DNA of 64,000 bases, taken from assembly GCA_963775635.1 (NCBI GenBank), contig CAVZJO010000016.1, positions 62,001 through 126,000 of the forward strand. The letters run 5' to 3'. The notes beneath the pieces were generated by a model. The model saw only the letters and a list, made by a program, of their open reading frames with translations, was not told the DNA's origin and did not search any database. Origin of the DNA: JALORV01 sp963775635. Lineage in GTDB: Bacteria; Pseudomonadota; Gammaproteobacteria; Burkholderiales; Burkholderiaceae_F. Positions 57,222-64,000 of this stretch are shown piece by piece; position 1 is the stretch's first letter, and every line of letters begins with the position of its first letter. The position numbers and the translations under genes were made by a program.

Positions 57222-58181
57222 CTACTTGGCCAGCCCGAGCGAATCGAGGATGCCGCGGATACGCTTCGTATCTTCGTCGAGGAAGGTCTTGAAGGCGTCA
57301 CCCGACAGGTATACCGACTCCCAACCCAGCTTCGTCAGCGATTCTTTCCAGGCAGACGAGTCGACGCCGGCCTTGACCGCCGCGATCAGCGCGTCGCGCT
57401 GGGCGGGCGTGATTGCCGGAGCGCCAAAAGCACCGCGCCAGTTGCCGAGCACGACGTCGATGCCCTGCTCTTTCAGCGACGGGATGCCGTCGATTGCCGT
57501 CGGACCGGAGACCGCCAACCCGCGCATGCGGCCGCTCTTGATGTGTTCGGCAAATTCACCCAGCCCGGCGACGCCGACCGACACGTGGCCGCCGACAATG
57601 TTCGCGATCTGGTCGCCACCGCCCTTGGAGGCGACGTAGTTCACCTTGGATGGATCGCCGCCGACCGCACGCGCGATCAGCCCAGCCAGAATATGGTCGG
57701 TGCCACCAGCAGAACCACCGTTCCAGGAGACCTTGCCCGGATCGGCCTTGAACGCCTTCGCAAGATCGCCCATCGTTTTGTACGGCGAGTTCGCCGGGAC
57801 CACGACGACCTCGTACTCGCTGGTGAGCCGCGCCAGCGGTGTCACCATGTTGAGGTCGACCGGCGACTTGTTGAGGACGATGCCACCCACCATCACCATG
57901 CCGCCGATCAACATAGCGTTCGGATCGCCCTTGGCAGAATTGACGAACTGGGCCAGCCCGATCGTGCCGGCCGCTCCCCCTTTGTTGTCAAACTGAACCG
58001 ACTGCACCGCCTTGGCCTGCTGCATCGCTGCGCCGAGCGCGCGCCCAGTCTGGTCCCAGCCACCCCCCGGGTTCGCCGGGATCATCATCTTGAGGTTGGC
58101 AATAGCCGCTGCGGCGTGCATTGGCCATTGCGCGGCGGCGAGGGCAGCTACCGCCGTCAGCGTGAATTCGCGGCGTTTCAT
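57222..58181 (-). CDS. tctC: Tripartite tricarboxylate transporter receptor TctC/Bug
   Basis: 319 residues from ATG 58181 with GGAG six bases upstream. Leader MKRREFTLTAVAALAAAQWP is twin-Arg-like in its Lys-Arg-Arg start but looks Sec-type. Mature part: LKMMIPANPGGGWDQTGRAL, VQFDNKGGAAGTIGLAQFV, and KVSWNGGSAGGTDHILAGLI. It is the dedicated receptor of the TctABC set, and more similar to the tricarboxylate-type TctC subgroup (PANPGGGWDQTGR) than to the orphan Bug at 4283-5269. It heads the operon tctC-tctB-tctA-abrB-GNAT. Confidence 0.94.
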   Translation of the reverse strand: MKRREFTLTAVAALAAAQWPMHAAAAIANLKMMIPANPGGGWDQTGRALGAAMQQAKAVQSVQFDNKGGAAGTIGLAQFVNSAKGDPNAMLIGGMVMVGGIVLNKSPVDLNMVTPLARLTSEYEVVVVPANSPYKTMGDLAKAFKADPGKVSWNGGSAGGTDHILAGLIARAVGGDPSKVNYVASKGGGDQIANIVGGHVSVGVAGLGEFAEHIKSGRMRGLAVSGPTAIDGIPSLKEQGIDVVLGNWRGAFGAPAITPAQRDALIAAVKAGVDSSAWKESLTKLGWESVYLSGDAFKTFLDEDTKRIRGILDSLGLAK

Positions 58182-58274
58182 CGTGTCTCCTTGGCGTCGT
58201 GGTGTGCGTTGCAGGTGCGGTCTGTCAGCATACCGAACCTCGGGTGCCGGCGTCACCCCGCGACGACGCCCCAA

Positions 58275-58400
58275 CTAGTCGGCGCGCAGCGCATCGACGA
58301 TTTTCATGCGGCCGGCGCGGATCGCCGGCAAGGAGCCGCCAACGAACCCCATTTAGCAGGGCGAACAGCGGCGAGCGCGCAACGATGCCCGGCGTCAGGT
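58275..58400 (-). pseudogene. C-terminal stub of an FtsX/MacB-type ABC permease
   Basis: Immediately after the mnmE stop, the minus strand reads DLTPGIVARSPLFALLNG in one frame. After a one-base shift at GGGG it continues FVGGSLPAIRAGRMKIVDAL, RAD and TAG. This is the terminal membrane helix and 'PAIRAxRxxIVxALR' tail of FtsX-like ABC permeases. The first 90% of such a gene is missing; the stub begins exactly where mnmE ends. It is a deletion scar or assembly join, not a functional gene. Confidence 0.75.
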
Positions 58401-59789
58401 CTATTTACCAATGCAGAAGCGGCTGAAGATGACGCCCAGCAGATCGTCCGCAGTGAACTCGCCGGTAATGCTGGCGAGTTGCAGCTGCGCCAGTCGCAGC
58501 TCCTCGGCGTAGAGATCAAGCGCCTCGTCGCGGAGCGCGGCGTGCGCGGTGGCTTCGGCCAGGTGCTCGCGGGCGCGAGCTAGCGCCTGCAGGTGCCGCT
58601 CGCGCGCTAGGAACACCTGCTCGCCGCCGGTGGTGCGCTCCCAGCCGGCCAGGCGATACAGTTCGTCGCGCAACAGATCGATCCCCGCACCGGACCGTGC
58701 CGACAGGTAGACGCGATCGCCATCGACGCGTGCGGCCTCGTCGGCGAGGTCGATCTTGTTGACGACCGTCAGCACCGGCACTCCGCGCCGCGTGCGCGCG
58801 GCCACCCGCTCCAGTACGGCCGCATCGACCGCCGCATCGGCTAGGGGCCGGCTGGCGTCGACCAGGTGGAGCACGACGTCGGCGCGCTCGACTTCGGCCA
58901 GCGTGCGCGCGATGCCGATCGTCTCGACTTCGTCGGTTGTCTCGCGCACGCCGGCGGTGTCGATGATGTCGAGCGGGAGTCCGCCGACCTGGATCGGATG
59001 CGCGATACGATCGCGCGTCGTCCCGGGCACCGCGGTGACGATGGCGACATCCTCGCCAGCGAGCGCATTGAGCACGCTCGATTTGCCGACATTCGGTGCG
59101 CCGACCAGCACCACGTGCACCCCTTCGCGCAGGATTGCGCCCTGGCGGGCGCGGCGCAGCACGTCGTCCAGCGCCCTGACGACCCGCTGCAGCCGGCCCG
59201 CCGCGTCGGCCTTGTCGAGGAAATCGATCTCCTCTTCCGGAAAGTCCAGTGTTGCTTCCACCAGCGCGCGCAGTTCGGTCAATTCGTCGACCAGTGCGTG
59301 GATCGCCCGTGAGAATTCGCCCGTCAGCGACCGCGCCGCCGAACGCGCCGCTGCCTCGGTCGATGCATCGATCAGGTCTGCGACCGCCTCGGCCTGCGCC
59401 AGGTCGATGCGGTCCGCGAGGAATGCACGCCGCGTGAATTCCCCGGGTTCGGCCAGCCGCAGGCTGATCGATCGACCCGCTTCCAGGCAGCGCGCCACCA
59501 GCATCTGCAGCACGACCGGCCCGCCATGTCCCTGCAGTTCGAGCACCTGTTCTCCCGTATAGGAGTGCGGGGCCGCAAAGAGGAGCGCGATGCCGCGGTC
59601 GATCGCGGCGCCTTCGCCGTCCAGGAACGCGCAGTACGCGGCGTGACGCGGTTCAAGCGTGCGCGCAGCAGCGCCCAGCACGCCGTCGATCACCGGAGCG
59701 AGGTCCGCGCCGGAAACGCGCACGACGCCGATCCCGCCGCGCCCCGGTGGCGTGGCGATCGCGACGATGGGATCCTTGTCGGCAGTCAT
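58401..59789 (-). CDS. mnmE: tRNA-modification GTPase MnmE (TrmE)
   Basis: 462 residues from ATG 59789 (MTADKDPIVAIATPPGRGGI, GVVRVSGADL); the open frame upstream is not coding. An N-terminal tetrahydrofolate-binding domain is followed by a helical domain with an inserted G domain: P-loop VLVGAPNVGKSSVLNALAGE, TAVPGTTRD, DTAG as IIDTAGVRETTDEVE, NKID as VVNKIDLADE. The C-terminal FCIGK carries the functional Cys. It partners MnmG for wobble-uridine modification. The frame is intact; a permease stub abuts its stop. Confidence 0.97.
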   Translation of the reverse strand: MTADKDPIVAIATPPGRGGIGVVRVSGADLAPVIDGVLGAAARTLEPRHAAYCAFLDGEGAAIDRGIALLFAAPHSYTGEQVLELQGHGGPVVLQMLVARCLEAGRSISLRLAEPGEFTRRAFLADRIDLAQAEAVADLIDASTEAAARSAARSLTGEFSRAIHALVDELTELRALVEATLDFPEEEIDFLDKADAAGRLQRVVRALDDVLRRARQGAILREGVHVVLVGAPNVGKSSVLNALAGEDVAIVTAVPGTTRDRIAHPIQVGGLPLDIIDTAGVRETTDEVETIGIARTLAEVERADVVLHLVDASRPLADAAVDAAVLERVAARTRRGVPVLTVVNKIDLADEAARVDGDRVYLSARSGAGIDLLRDELYRLAGWERTTGGEQVFLARERHLQALARAREHLAEATAHAALRDEALDLYAEELRLAQLQLASITGEFTADDLLGVIFSRFCIGK

Positions 59790-59882
59790 CGTGAAGGAAT
59801 GGCGGCCGGTATTCTGACGCGGCGGCTTGGGGGAGCGTTTCCCCGTCGTGTGCGGGCGCCCGGGCGTCCCTACACTGGCCGC

Positions 59883-60209
59883 ATGGACGACGACCCGCTG
59901 CTGAAACTGATCGCGCCGCTGGCGGGGGTGGTGCTGGCCGTCGTGCTGTCGATCATGGTGGCGGCATCCGTAGCGGGACAGATCGGCGATGACTACGCCA
60001 CCCGCGCGTGGATCTACACCGCGGCCGTGCTGTGGGTGCTGGTCGGCGCGGTCGTGGTCTTCATGCTCGTCCATCGCGGCGAATCGCGCCGCCTCACTGC
60101 CGGCCGCGTCCTGCTGTGGACCGCCAGCATCTGGCTGTGGCCGCTGATCGCGCTGCGCGCGTTGCCGCGTCGGACGCGCCGCGATAACGGGCCTGCCCCG
60201 CCGCCCTAG
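59883..60209 (+). CDS. Small membrane protein of unknown function
   Basis: 108 residues from ATG 59883 (MDDDPLLKLIAPLAGVVLAV). Three predicted helices: LIAPLAGVVLAVVLSIMVAA, WIYTAAVLWVLVGAVVVFML and LLWTASIWLWPLIALRAL. An Arg-rich C-terminal tail (RRTRRDN) predicts a cytoplasmic end. It is the only plus-strand gene between mnmE and yidC and faces both neighbours. I do not recognise a family. Coding is supported by codon bias and the clean hydrophobic pattern; no strong ribosome-binding site is visible. Confidence 0.65.
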   Translation: MDDDPLLKLIAPLAGVVLAVVLSIMVAASVAGQIGDDYATRAWIYTAAVLWVLVGAVVVFMLVHRGESRRLTAGRVLLWTASIWLWPLIALRALPRRTRRDNGPAPPP

Positions 60210-60230
60210 CGGATCAGCGCGGCAGCGCCA

Positions 60231-61967
60231 TTAGCCGGGCTTTTTGGACTGCGCGATCTGCCGCGTCACGTACCACTGCTGGGCGATCGACAAGATGTTG
60301 TTGGTCAGCCAGTAAAGCACCAGGCCCGCCGGGAAGAAGAAGAACATCGCGCCGAAGATGAGAGGCATGAACATCATCACCTTCGCCTGCACCGGATCGG
60401 GCGGCGTCGGATTCAGCTTGTACTGGATCCACATGGTGGCCATCATCAAAAGCGGCAGGATGAACCAAGCGTCCGGCGTGGCCAGGTCCTGTACCCACAG
60501 GATCCACGGCGCGTTGCGCATTTCCACGCTGGCCAGCAGCACCCAGTAGAGCGCGATGAACACCGGAATCTGCACCACGATCGGCAGGCAGCCACCGAGC
60601 GGATTGATCTTCTCGGTCTTGTAGAGCTCCATCATCGCGGTGTTGAGCTTCTGCTTGTCGTCGCCGTACTGCTCGCGCAGCTTCATCAGGCGCGGCGTCA
60701 CCTCTTTCATGCGCGCCATCGACTTGTAGCTGGCCGCCGATAGTGGATAGAACGCGGCCTTGATGATCACCGTCAGCAGCACGATCGCCCAGCCCCAGTT
60801 GCCGACGATTCGGTGCAGGAACTCGAGCAGCCAGTAAATCGGCTTGGCGAGGAAGGTCAGCCAGCCATAGTCGACCACGAGGTCCAGCCCCGGTGCCACC
60901 TTCGCCAGCGCGTGCTGGTCCTGCGGGCCGACGTACAGTTGTGCGGTGTTGGTGGCGCTCGCCTGCGGGGCCAGCGTCGCGAGTAGCTGGCGGGTGCCGA
61001 TCGTATAGAGATTCTTGTCGACCATGCTCGCGTAGTACTCGCGCTGGTCGCCTTCCTTTGGTACCCACGCGGCCACGAAGTAATGCTGGATCATTCCGAC
61101 CCAGCCATTGTTGGTCGGCTTCGGCAACTCGGGCTTGTTCTTCTCGATTGCCGAGAACTCCACCTTCTTGAACTTGTCCTGTTCGGTGTACACGGCCGGG
61201 CCGGTGTAGGTGTAATACAGCGCCGATTCGCCATCAGGCTTGTTGCCGTCGCGCATGAGCTGCAAGTAAAGCCACGGCGTAATCGGCGCTGCGCCGACGT
61301 TGGTGACCACATGCCGGACCGCGACGTCGTAGCGCCCGCGATGAAACGTGTACGTCTTCTCGACTCGTGCGCCGCCCGCGTCGGACACCAGCGTCACGTC
61401 GAGTGCATCCTGGCCGGGCGCCAGCGCACGTGGGCCGTCTACTACGGCATAGGGCGTGCGATGGTTCGGCAATGAGGCGTCGGCCCCGACCACACCGGTT
61501 TGCGCCACATAGACTCGCTGCGGGCTCACATCGAGCAGCACCACGGGTTTGTCACCGTCGGCCGACTTGCCGGTCACCAGGCCGAGTAGGCCGCTTGCGG
61601 TCCAGTCCGGGGCGACGCGCTCCTTGACCAGCGCGACATGTGTCAGCACGGCGCCCTCAGGGTCGATCGTGGCGCGCATCACGTCGGTGTCGATGACGAC
61701 TGGAGGCGCCTTCGAGGCTGACGGCGCGACCGGCGGCACAGCGGCCGGAGCGGCCACCGGAGCGCTCGTCGAGGGGCCCGCGGTCGGGACGGTCGGCGGG
61801 GCCGCCTCTTTCGGTGGCGATGCCGGTGCGGTGCTGGGCGCCGTGGGCGCCGGCGCGGTCCCGAACATCGAGGGGCGCCCGTTGTAGACCAGCCAGCGGT
61901 CCCACAACAGGAACAGCGACATGCCGAAGAAGACCCATAAGACGGTGCGCTGGAAATCGGTACCCAT
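60231..61967 (-). CDS. yidC: Membrane protein insertase YidC
   Basis: 578 residues, proteobacterial type with a large periplasmic domain. N-terminal anchor MGTDFQRTVLWVFFGMSLFL; Pro/Ala-rich linker (residues 35-75); periplasmic beta-sandwich (TYTFHRGRYDVAVRHVVTNV). The conserved insertase core follows from NWGWAIVLLTVIIKAAFYPL, MARMKEVTPRLMKLREQYGD, LGGCLPIVVQIPVFIALYWV to PAGLVLYWLTNNILSIAQQW. It inserts Sec-dependent and independent membrane proteins, including the Fo c subunit. Part of the rpmH-rnpA-yidD-yidC-mnmE run. The frame is intact. Confidence 0.97.
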   Translation of the reverse strand: MGTDFQRTVLWVFFGMSLFLLWDRWLVYNGRPSMFGTAPAPTAPSTAPASPPKEAAPPTVPTAGPSTSAPVAAPAAVPPVAPSASKAPPVVIDTDVMRATIDPEGAVLTHVALVKERVAPDWTASGLLGLVTGKSADGDKPVVLLDVSPQRVYVAQTGVVGADASLPNHRTPYAVVDGPRALAPGQDALDVTLVSDAGGARVEKTYTFHRGRYDVAVRHVVTNVGAAPITPWLYLQLMRDGNKPDGESALYYTYTGPAVYTEQDKFKKVEFSAIEKNKPELPKPTNNGWVGMIQHYFVAAWVPKEGDQREYYASMVDKNLYTIGTRQLLATLAPQASATNTAQLYVGPQDQHALAKVAPGLDLVVDYGWLTFLAKPIYWLLEFLHRIVGNWGWAIVLLTVIIKAAFYPLSAASYKSMARMKEVTPRLMKLREQYGDDKQKLNTAMMELYKTEKINPLGGCLPIVVQIPVFIALYWVLLASVEMRNAPWILWVQDLATPDAWFILPLLMMATMWIQYKLNPTPPDPVQAKVMMFMPLIFGAMFFFFPAGLVLYWLTNNILSIAQQWYVTRQIAQSKKPG

Positions 61968-62035
61968 GGCGAAATGGCCCGGTAAAGGTTTAGTCGGTCA
62001 AGCGACGAGAGGTCGGTTGCGAGGCGGCGTGAAGA

Positions 62036-62317
62036 TCACCGTTCCGCAGGACGGTGATCGCGGCCTTCGGAGCACGCGCAACGCCAGGCGAAGGTCGCTG
62101 GCACCGGATCGACGCCGCCGCGGCCGTATGGGTGACAGCGACCGATGCGTCGCAGCGCCAGATAGAGGCCCCGGCCGGCGCCGTGCTGCTCGATCGCGTC
62201 ACGCGCGTACTCGGAGCAAGTCGGCCAGTAGCGGCAGCCGTGACCCACCCACGGCGACAGCAGGTACTGATACAGCCGGATCAGGCCGAGCAGAAGGCGC
62301 TCAAGCACGAGACTCAC
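62036..62317 (-). CDS. yidD: YidD membrane-insertion accessory protein
   Basis: 93 residues. The three-Cys signature HGCRYWPTCSEYARDAIEQH and RIGRCHPYGRGGVDPVP are unmistakable. YidD is a small amphipathic protein that aids insertion by YidC. It overlaps the rnpA stop by 17 bases and lies 68 bases before yidC. The C-terminal tail (WRCACSEGRDHRPAER) is Arg/Cys-rich and variable in the family. Confidence 0.95.
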   Translation of the reverse strand: MSLVLERLLLGLIRLYQYLLSPWVGHGCRYWPTCSEYARDAIEQHGAGRGLYLALRRIGRCHPYGRGGVDPVPATFAWRCACSEGRDHRPAER

Positions 62318-62774
62318 CAGCAGCGAGGTGCCGCTGCAAGGCGGCGAGTGCGGCGTCGGCGTCGGTTCGCAGTGCGCTGCGCCATGCGCTCAACGCCGGC
62401 CGAGTAGCGGAACTTGTCGGCGCAACGGGACGCTTCAGCCGAAAGCTCACTGCGATTGCGACTCCGTCCCTTTCGGCTAGCCGTTCCAACGGTTCCGCCG
62501 CCTGGCGAAACGCCTCGCGGACAATGCGCTTCACCAAAGATCGATCGATTGAGCGTGGCGACATGCGTCCGGAGACCGTGATACCGAGGCGAACGGCCGG
62601 GCGAGGCGCTGCGGACCAGGCCGCCGTCATCGATAGCCAGCGGCCGCTGGTCCGCAGCGACGACGCTGGCCCTGCGGCCTGGACGGCGACGTACTCGCTG
62701 GGTCGCCGCATCCGCCGCACGCGCGCAAAGCCGCATGCACCGGGCGGGCGCCGCGGCAGTTCATCGGAACGCAC
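62301..62774 (-). CDS. rnpA: Ribonuclease P protein component (divergent RNR motif)
   Basis: RnpA is the protein subunit of RNase P, which matures tRNA 5' ends. The core RLGITVSGRMSPRSIDRSLV and KRIVREAFRQAAEPL match the family, but the usual RNxxKR is RSLVKR, so the central Asn of the 'RNR' motif is Ser. I place the start at GTG 62774, with AAGG 13 bases upstream, because family alignment needs residues before MRRPSEYVAV; ATG 62711 is the shorter alternative (136 residues). It lies between rpmH and yidD in the universal order. The long open frame further upstream crosses rpmH and is not coding. Confidence 0.88.
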   Translation of the reverse strand: MRSDELPRRPPGACGFARVRRMRRPSEYVAVQAAGPASSLRTSGRWLSMTAAWSAAPRPAVRLGITVSGRMSPRSIDRSLVKRIVREAFRQAAEPLERLAERDGVAIAVSFRLKRPVAPTSSATRPALSAWRSALRTDADAALAALQRHLAAGESRA

Positions 62775-62797
62775 GACACCGGCCGCGCCTTGACGTT

Positions 62798-62938
62798 TCA
62801 GGCGGCCAGTCGCTTGCGGCCCTTGGCGCGGCGCGCCGCGATAACGGCGCGGCCACCGCGCGACTTCATGCGCACAAGAAAACCGTGCGTGCGAGCGCGT
62901 TTGACTTTGGAGGGCTGATAGGTACGTTTGGTGGCCAT
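62798..62938 (-). CDS. rpmH: 50S ribosomal protein L34
   Basis: 46 residues, too short for a 60-residue cutoff. It reads MATKRTYQPSKVKRARTHGF and then LVRMKSRGGRAVIAARRAKG, RKRLAA, a canonical L34 (one extra residue relative to E. coli at the N-terminus, MATKR versus MKR, as usual in betaproteobacteria). First gene of the leftward operon from the origin; a sigma70 promoter lies at 63129-63158. Confidence 0.98.
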   Translation of the reverse strand: MATKRTYQPSKVKRARTHGFLVRMKSRGGRAVIAARRAKGRKRLAA

Positions 62939-63128
62939 CGTTATCCAATTTCGGCGGCGTAAGCACCTGCGGCGACACGTGCAGATGCGGATCGGATTGA
63001 ATCAGCACGGGATCCACTGCGCCCGCGCCCGGGGATCGGCGCCCGCCGCGCACGGCCCATCGACACCGGTTCGAGCGCGTAACGTGCGGATTTATCTCCG
63101 CTTTTTCTCTAGCGGCGAAGAGCCCGCA

Positions 63129-63158
63129 ATTAGACGCGATGCGACATTGCGCTGTCAA
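63129..63158 (-). promoter_or_regulatory. Sigma70 promoter of the rpmH operon
   Basis: Minus strand: TTGACA (perfect -35, 63158-63153), 18-base spacer, TCTAAT (63134-63129, one mismatch to TATAAT). It is about 190 bases upstream of rpmH and directs transcription away from the origin. Confidence 0.7.
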
Positions 63159-63230
63159 ACTGCCGCGGTCCGACCTTGATAGTTCTGGGCCCGGGAGCCG
63201 GTGCCACTTGGGATAACTTCGCGGATTTCC

Positions 63231-63239
63231 TGTGGATAA
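63231..63239 (-). promoter_or_regulatory. DnaA box (perfect)
   Basis: TGTGGATAA, the exact complement of the consensus TTATCCACA. One of two perfect boxes in the rpmH-dnaA gap. Confidence 0.88.
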
Positions 63240-63379
63240 GTTGGTGGTGCGTTGCAGCATCGAAATGTCGTACACGCGCCCGGTCACTTGCCTACAGTGT
63301 GAGCATCCACTGTCTTAAATCTTCTATAGCCCATGCAAGTCTTGCTTTGTTGCTCCAAGGCCGACGGCCGGCCGTGTCC

Positions 63380-63388
63380 TGTGGATAA
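63380..63388 (-). promoter_or_regulatory. DnaA box (perfect)
   Basis: TGTGGATAA again, same orientation, 149 bases from the first. Its closeness to dnaA (156 bases before the ATG) would also allow DnaA autoregulation. Confidence 0.88.
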
Positions 63389-63543
63389 CCCGGACGCTTG
63401 CGGTAAACTTCGCGGTTTCGTCGGGCCTACTGCGTCGAGGAGCGCACGGTCCGGACGAACGGGGGCGGGGCAAAGCGGGCTGGTGGAAAGCGATCAGCCG
63501 CGGGCACCTTCGCGAAGACAACAAAAGAGGGAAGACCCACTCG

Positions 63544-64000
63544 ATGCAACATATCTGGCACGACTGCTCGCGATTGCTGGAAAGCGAACTGACGCCGCAA
63601 CAATATTCCGCCTGGATCAAGCCACTGAAGGCCCTCGATTTCGACGAATCGACCGCGACCTTGACGATCGGCGCTCCCAACCGCCTAAAGCTCGACGCGA
63701 TCCGCACCCAGTTTTCCGATCAGATCGCGCAGGCCGCTTCGCGCGTGTTCCAGCGCCCGGTCGCTGTGGTCTTCGCCGTCGAAAACGGAACCCCGATCGC
63801 GTCGCTGCGCTTTCCTGCGGCGGCCGGTGGCTCCGACATTCCGACGATCGTGGAGGTCGCGCCGCCAAGCCCGGAGCACTTTGAGCGCGCAAGGCTCAAT
63901 TCGAACTTGTCGTTTGATACGTTCGTCACCGGCAAGGCCAATCAGCTGGCGCGCGCCGCAGCCATGCAGGTCGCAGAAAATCCCGGCGGCTCGTATAACC
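63544..64000 (+). CDS. dnaA: Chromosomal replication initiator DnaA, N-terminal part
   Basis: The first 152 codons; the window ends before the Walker A site. ATG 63544 opens MQHIWHDCSRLLESELTPQQ, with GAGGGAAG upstream. Domain I shows the helicase-interaction pattern (YSAWIKPLKALDF, LTIGAPNRLKLDAIRTQFSD). A variable linker (residues about 75-118) leads to domain III with the family marker LNSNLSFDTFVTGKANQLAR. Transcribed away from the putative origin. It would be followed by dnaN outside the window. Confidence 0.97.
   Translation, partial: MQHIWHDCSRLLESELTPQQYSAWIKPLKALDFDESTATLTIGAPNRLKLDAIRTQFSDQIAQAASRVFQRPVAVVFAVENGTPIASLRFPAAAGGSDIPTIVEVAPPSPEHFERARLNSNLSFDTFVTGKANQLARAAAMQVAENPGGSYN

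Larger units (their letters stand above)
62939..63543. other. Putative chromosomal origin (rpmH-dnaA intergenic region)
   Basis: 605 bases without genes between divergent rpmH and dnaA, the commonest bacterial origin position. It contains two perfect DnaA boxes in the same orientation (TGTGGATAA at 63231-63239 and 63380-63388). Weaker boxes are TTGGGATAA (63208-63216) and TTATCCAAT (62941-62949). AT-rich segments are at 63308-63330 (CTTAAATCTTCTATAG) and 63091-63116. Gene direction flips here from leftward to rightward, as expected for an origin. The rpmH promoter is inside; the dnaA promoter must be too, but I cannot place it confidently. Confidence 0.8.

Noticed and set aside
59526..60209. 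Longer plus-strand frame extending the small membrane protein upstream into mnmE
   Set aside because: The upstream part is antisense to conserved mnmE; the hydrophobic protein starts cleanly at ATG 59883.
62301..63287. A 328-codon minus-strand frame through rnpA, rpmH and the origin
   Set aside because: Only the last 136-157 codons are RnpA; the rest crosses L34 in another frame and the DnaA boxes.

Overview
The window is 64 kb of GC-rich DNA (roughly mid-60s percent by eye) from a betaproteobacterium, most likely of the order Burkholderiales. This rests on the ubiE-(Tim44)-ubiJ-ubiB block, the mnmG-rsmG-(lysE)-parA-parB-atp order, the rpmH-rnpA-yidD-yidC-mnmE block beside dnaA, and several Bug/TctC-type solute receptors. 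Almost all genes between 3.5 and 62.9 kb are on the minus strand and dnaA is on the plus strand. The coding direction therefore flips at the rpmH-dnaA gap (62939-63543), which carries two perfect DnaA boxes and is the likely chromosomal origin. Two parS-like palindromes lie about 20 kb away, beside mnmG.

Layout. 0-5.3 kb: a small catabolic/transport cluster (two tandem MmgE/PrpD proteins, an atypical SDR, an AbrB-type permease, a fumarylacetoacetate-hydrolase-family enzyme and an orphan TctC receptor). 5.7-8.2 kb: a shattered M2 (ACE-like) peptidase gene and a DUF3563-like mini-gene. 8.3-13.1 kb: glmS, an Lrp/AsnC regulator, glmU and a DUF6279 lipoprotein. 13.1-16.8 kb: a sodium:solute symporter and a PKD-type lipoprotein with a zinc-protease motif. 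16.9-21.3 kb: ubiquinone biosynthesis (ubiB, ubiJ, ubiE with Tim44-like and DUF971 genes). 21.4-24.6 kb: tRNA-Arg(CCG), a tri-haem cytochrome c, and a lipoprotein/ECF sigma/anti-sigma operon. 24.7-28.7 kb: priA, hemE, YggU/DUF167 and a tiny secreted Lys-rich protein. 28.8-37 kb: a TonB-C lipoprotein, UspA and the whole F1Fo ATP synthase operon. 37-44.8 kb: parB, an acetyltransferase, parA, lysE, rsmG, mnmG, the parS sites and an AsmA-like protein. 45-50.8 kb: a branched-chain-type ABC importer headed by an iron alcohol dehydrogenase. 51-58.4 kb: pckG, a cold-shock protein, a GNAT, a second AbrB permease, a full TctCBA transporter and a permease stub. 58.4-64 kb: mnmE, yidC, yidD, rnpA, rpmH, the origin and the start of dnaA.

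A window-wide feature governs how the gene list should be read. More than a dozen otherwise well-conserved genes, including the essential atpA, glmS and hemE, are broken by isolated single-base shifts. Nearly all are net +1 insertions, and the M2 peptidase has about sixteen in 1.3 kb. The protein sequence on either side is intact, so I read these as uncorrected insertion errors in the assembly rather than real pseudogenes. I annotate the full gene spans accordingly.

The most interesting biology: an acetyltransferase translationally coupled between parA and parB; an AtpB subunit with an extra lower-GC membrane insert; an SDR that has lost its catalytic Ser and Tyr; an origin-like AT-rich/DnaA-box cluster between hemE and priA; an AsmA-like protein with a winged-helix-like cytoplasmic head; and a large lipoprotein metalloprotease candidate.
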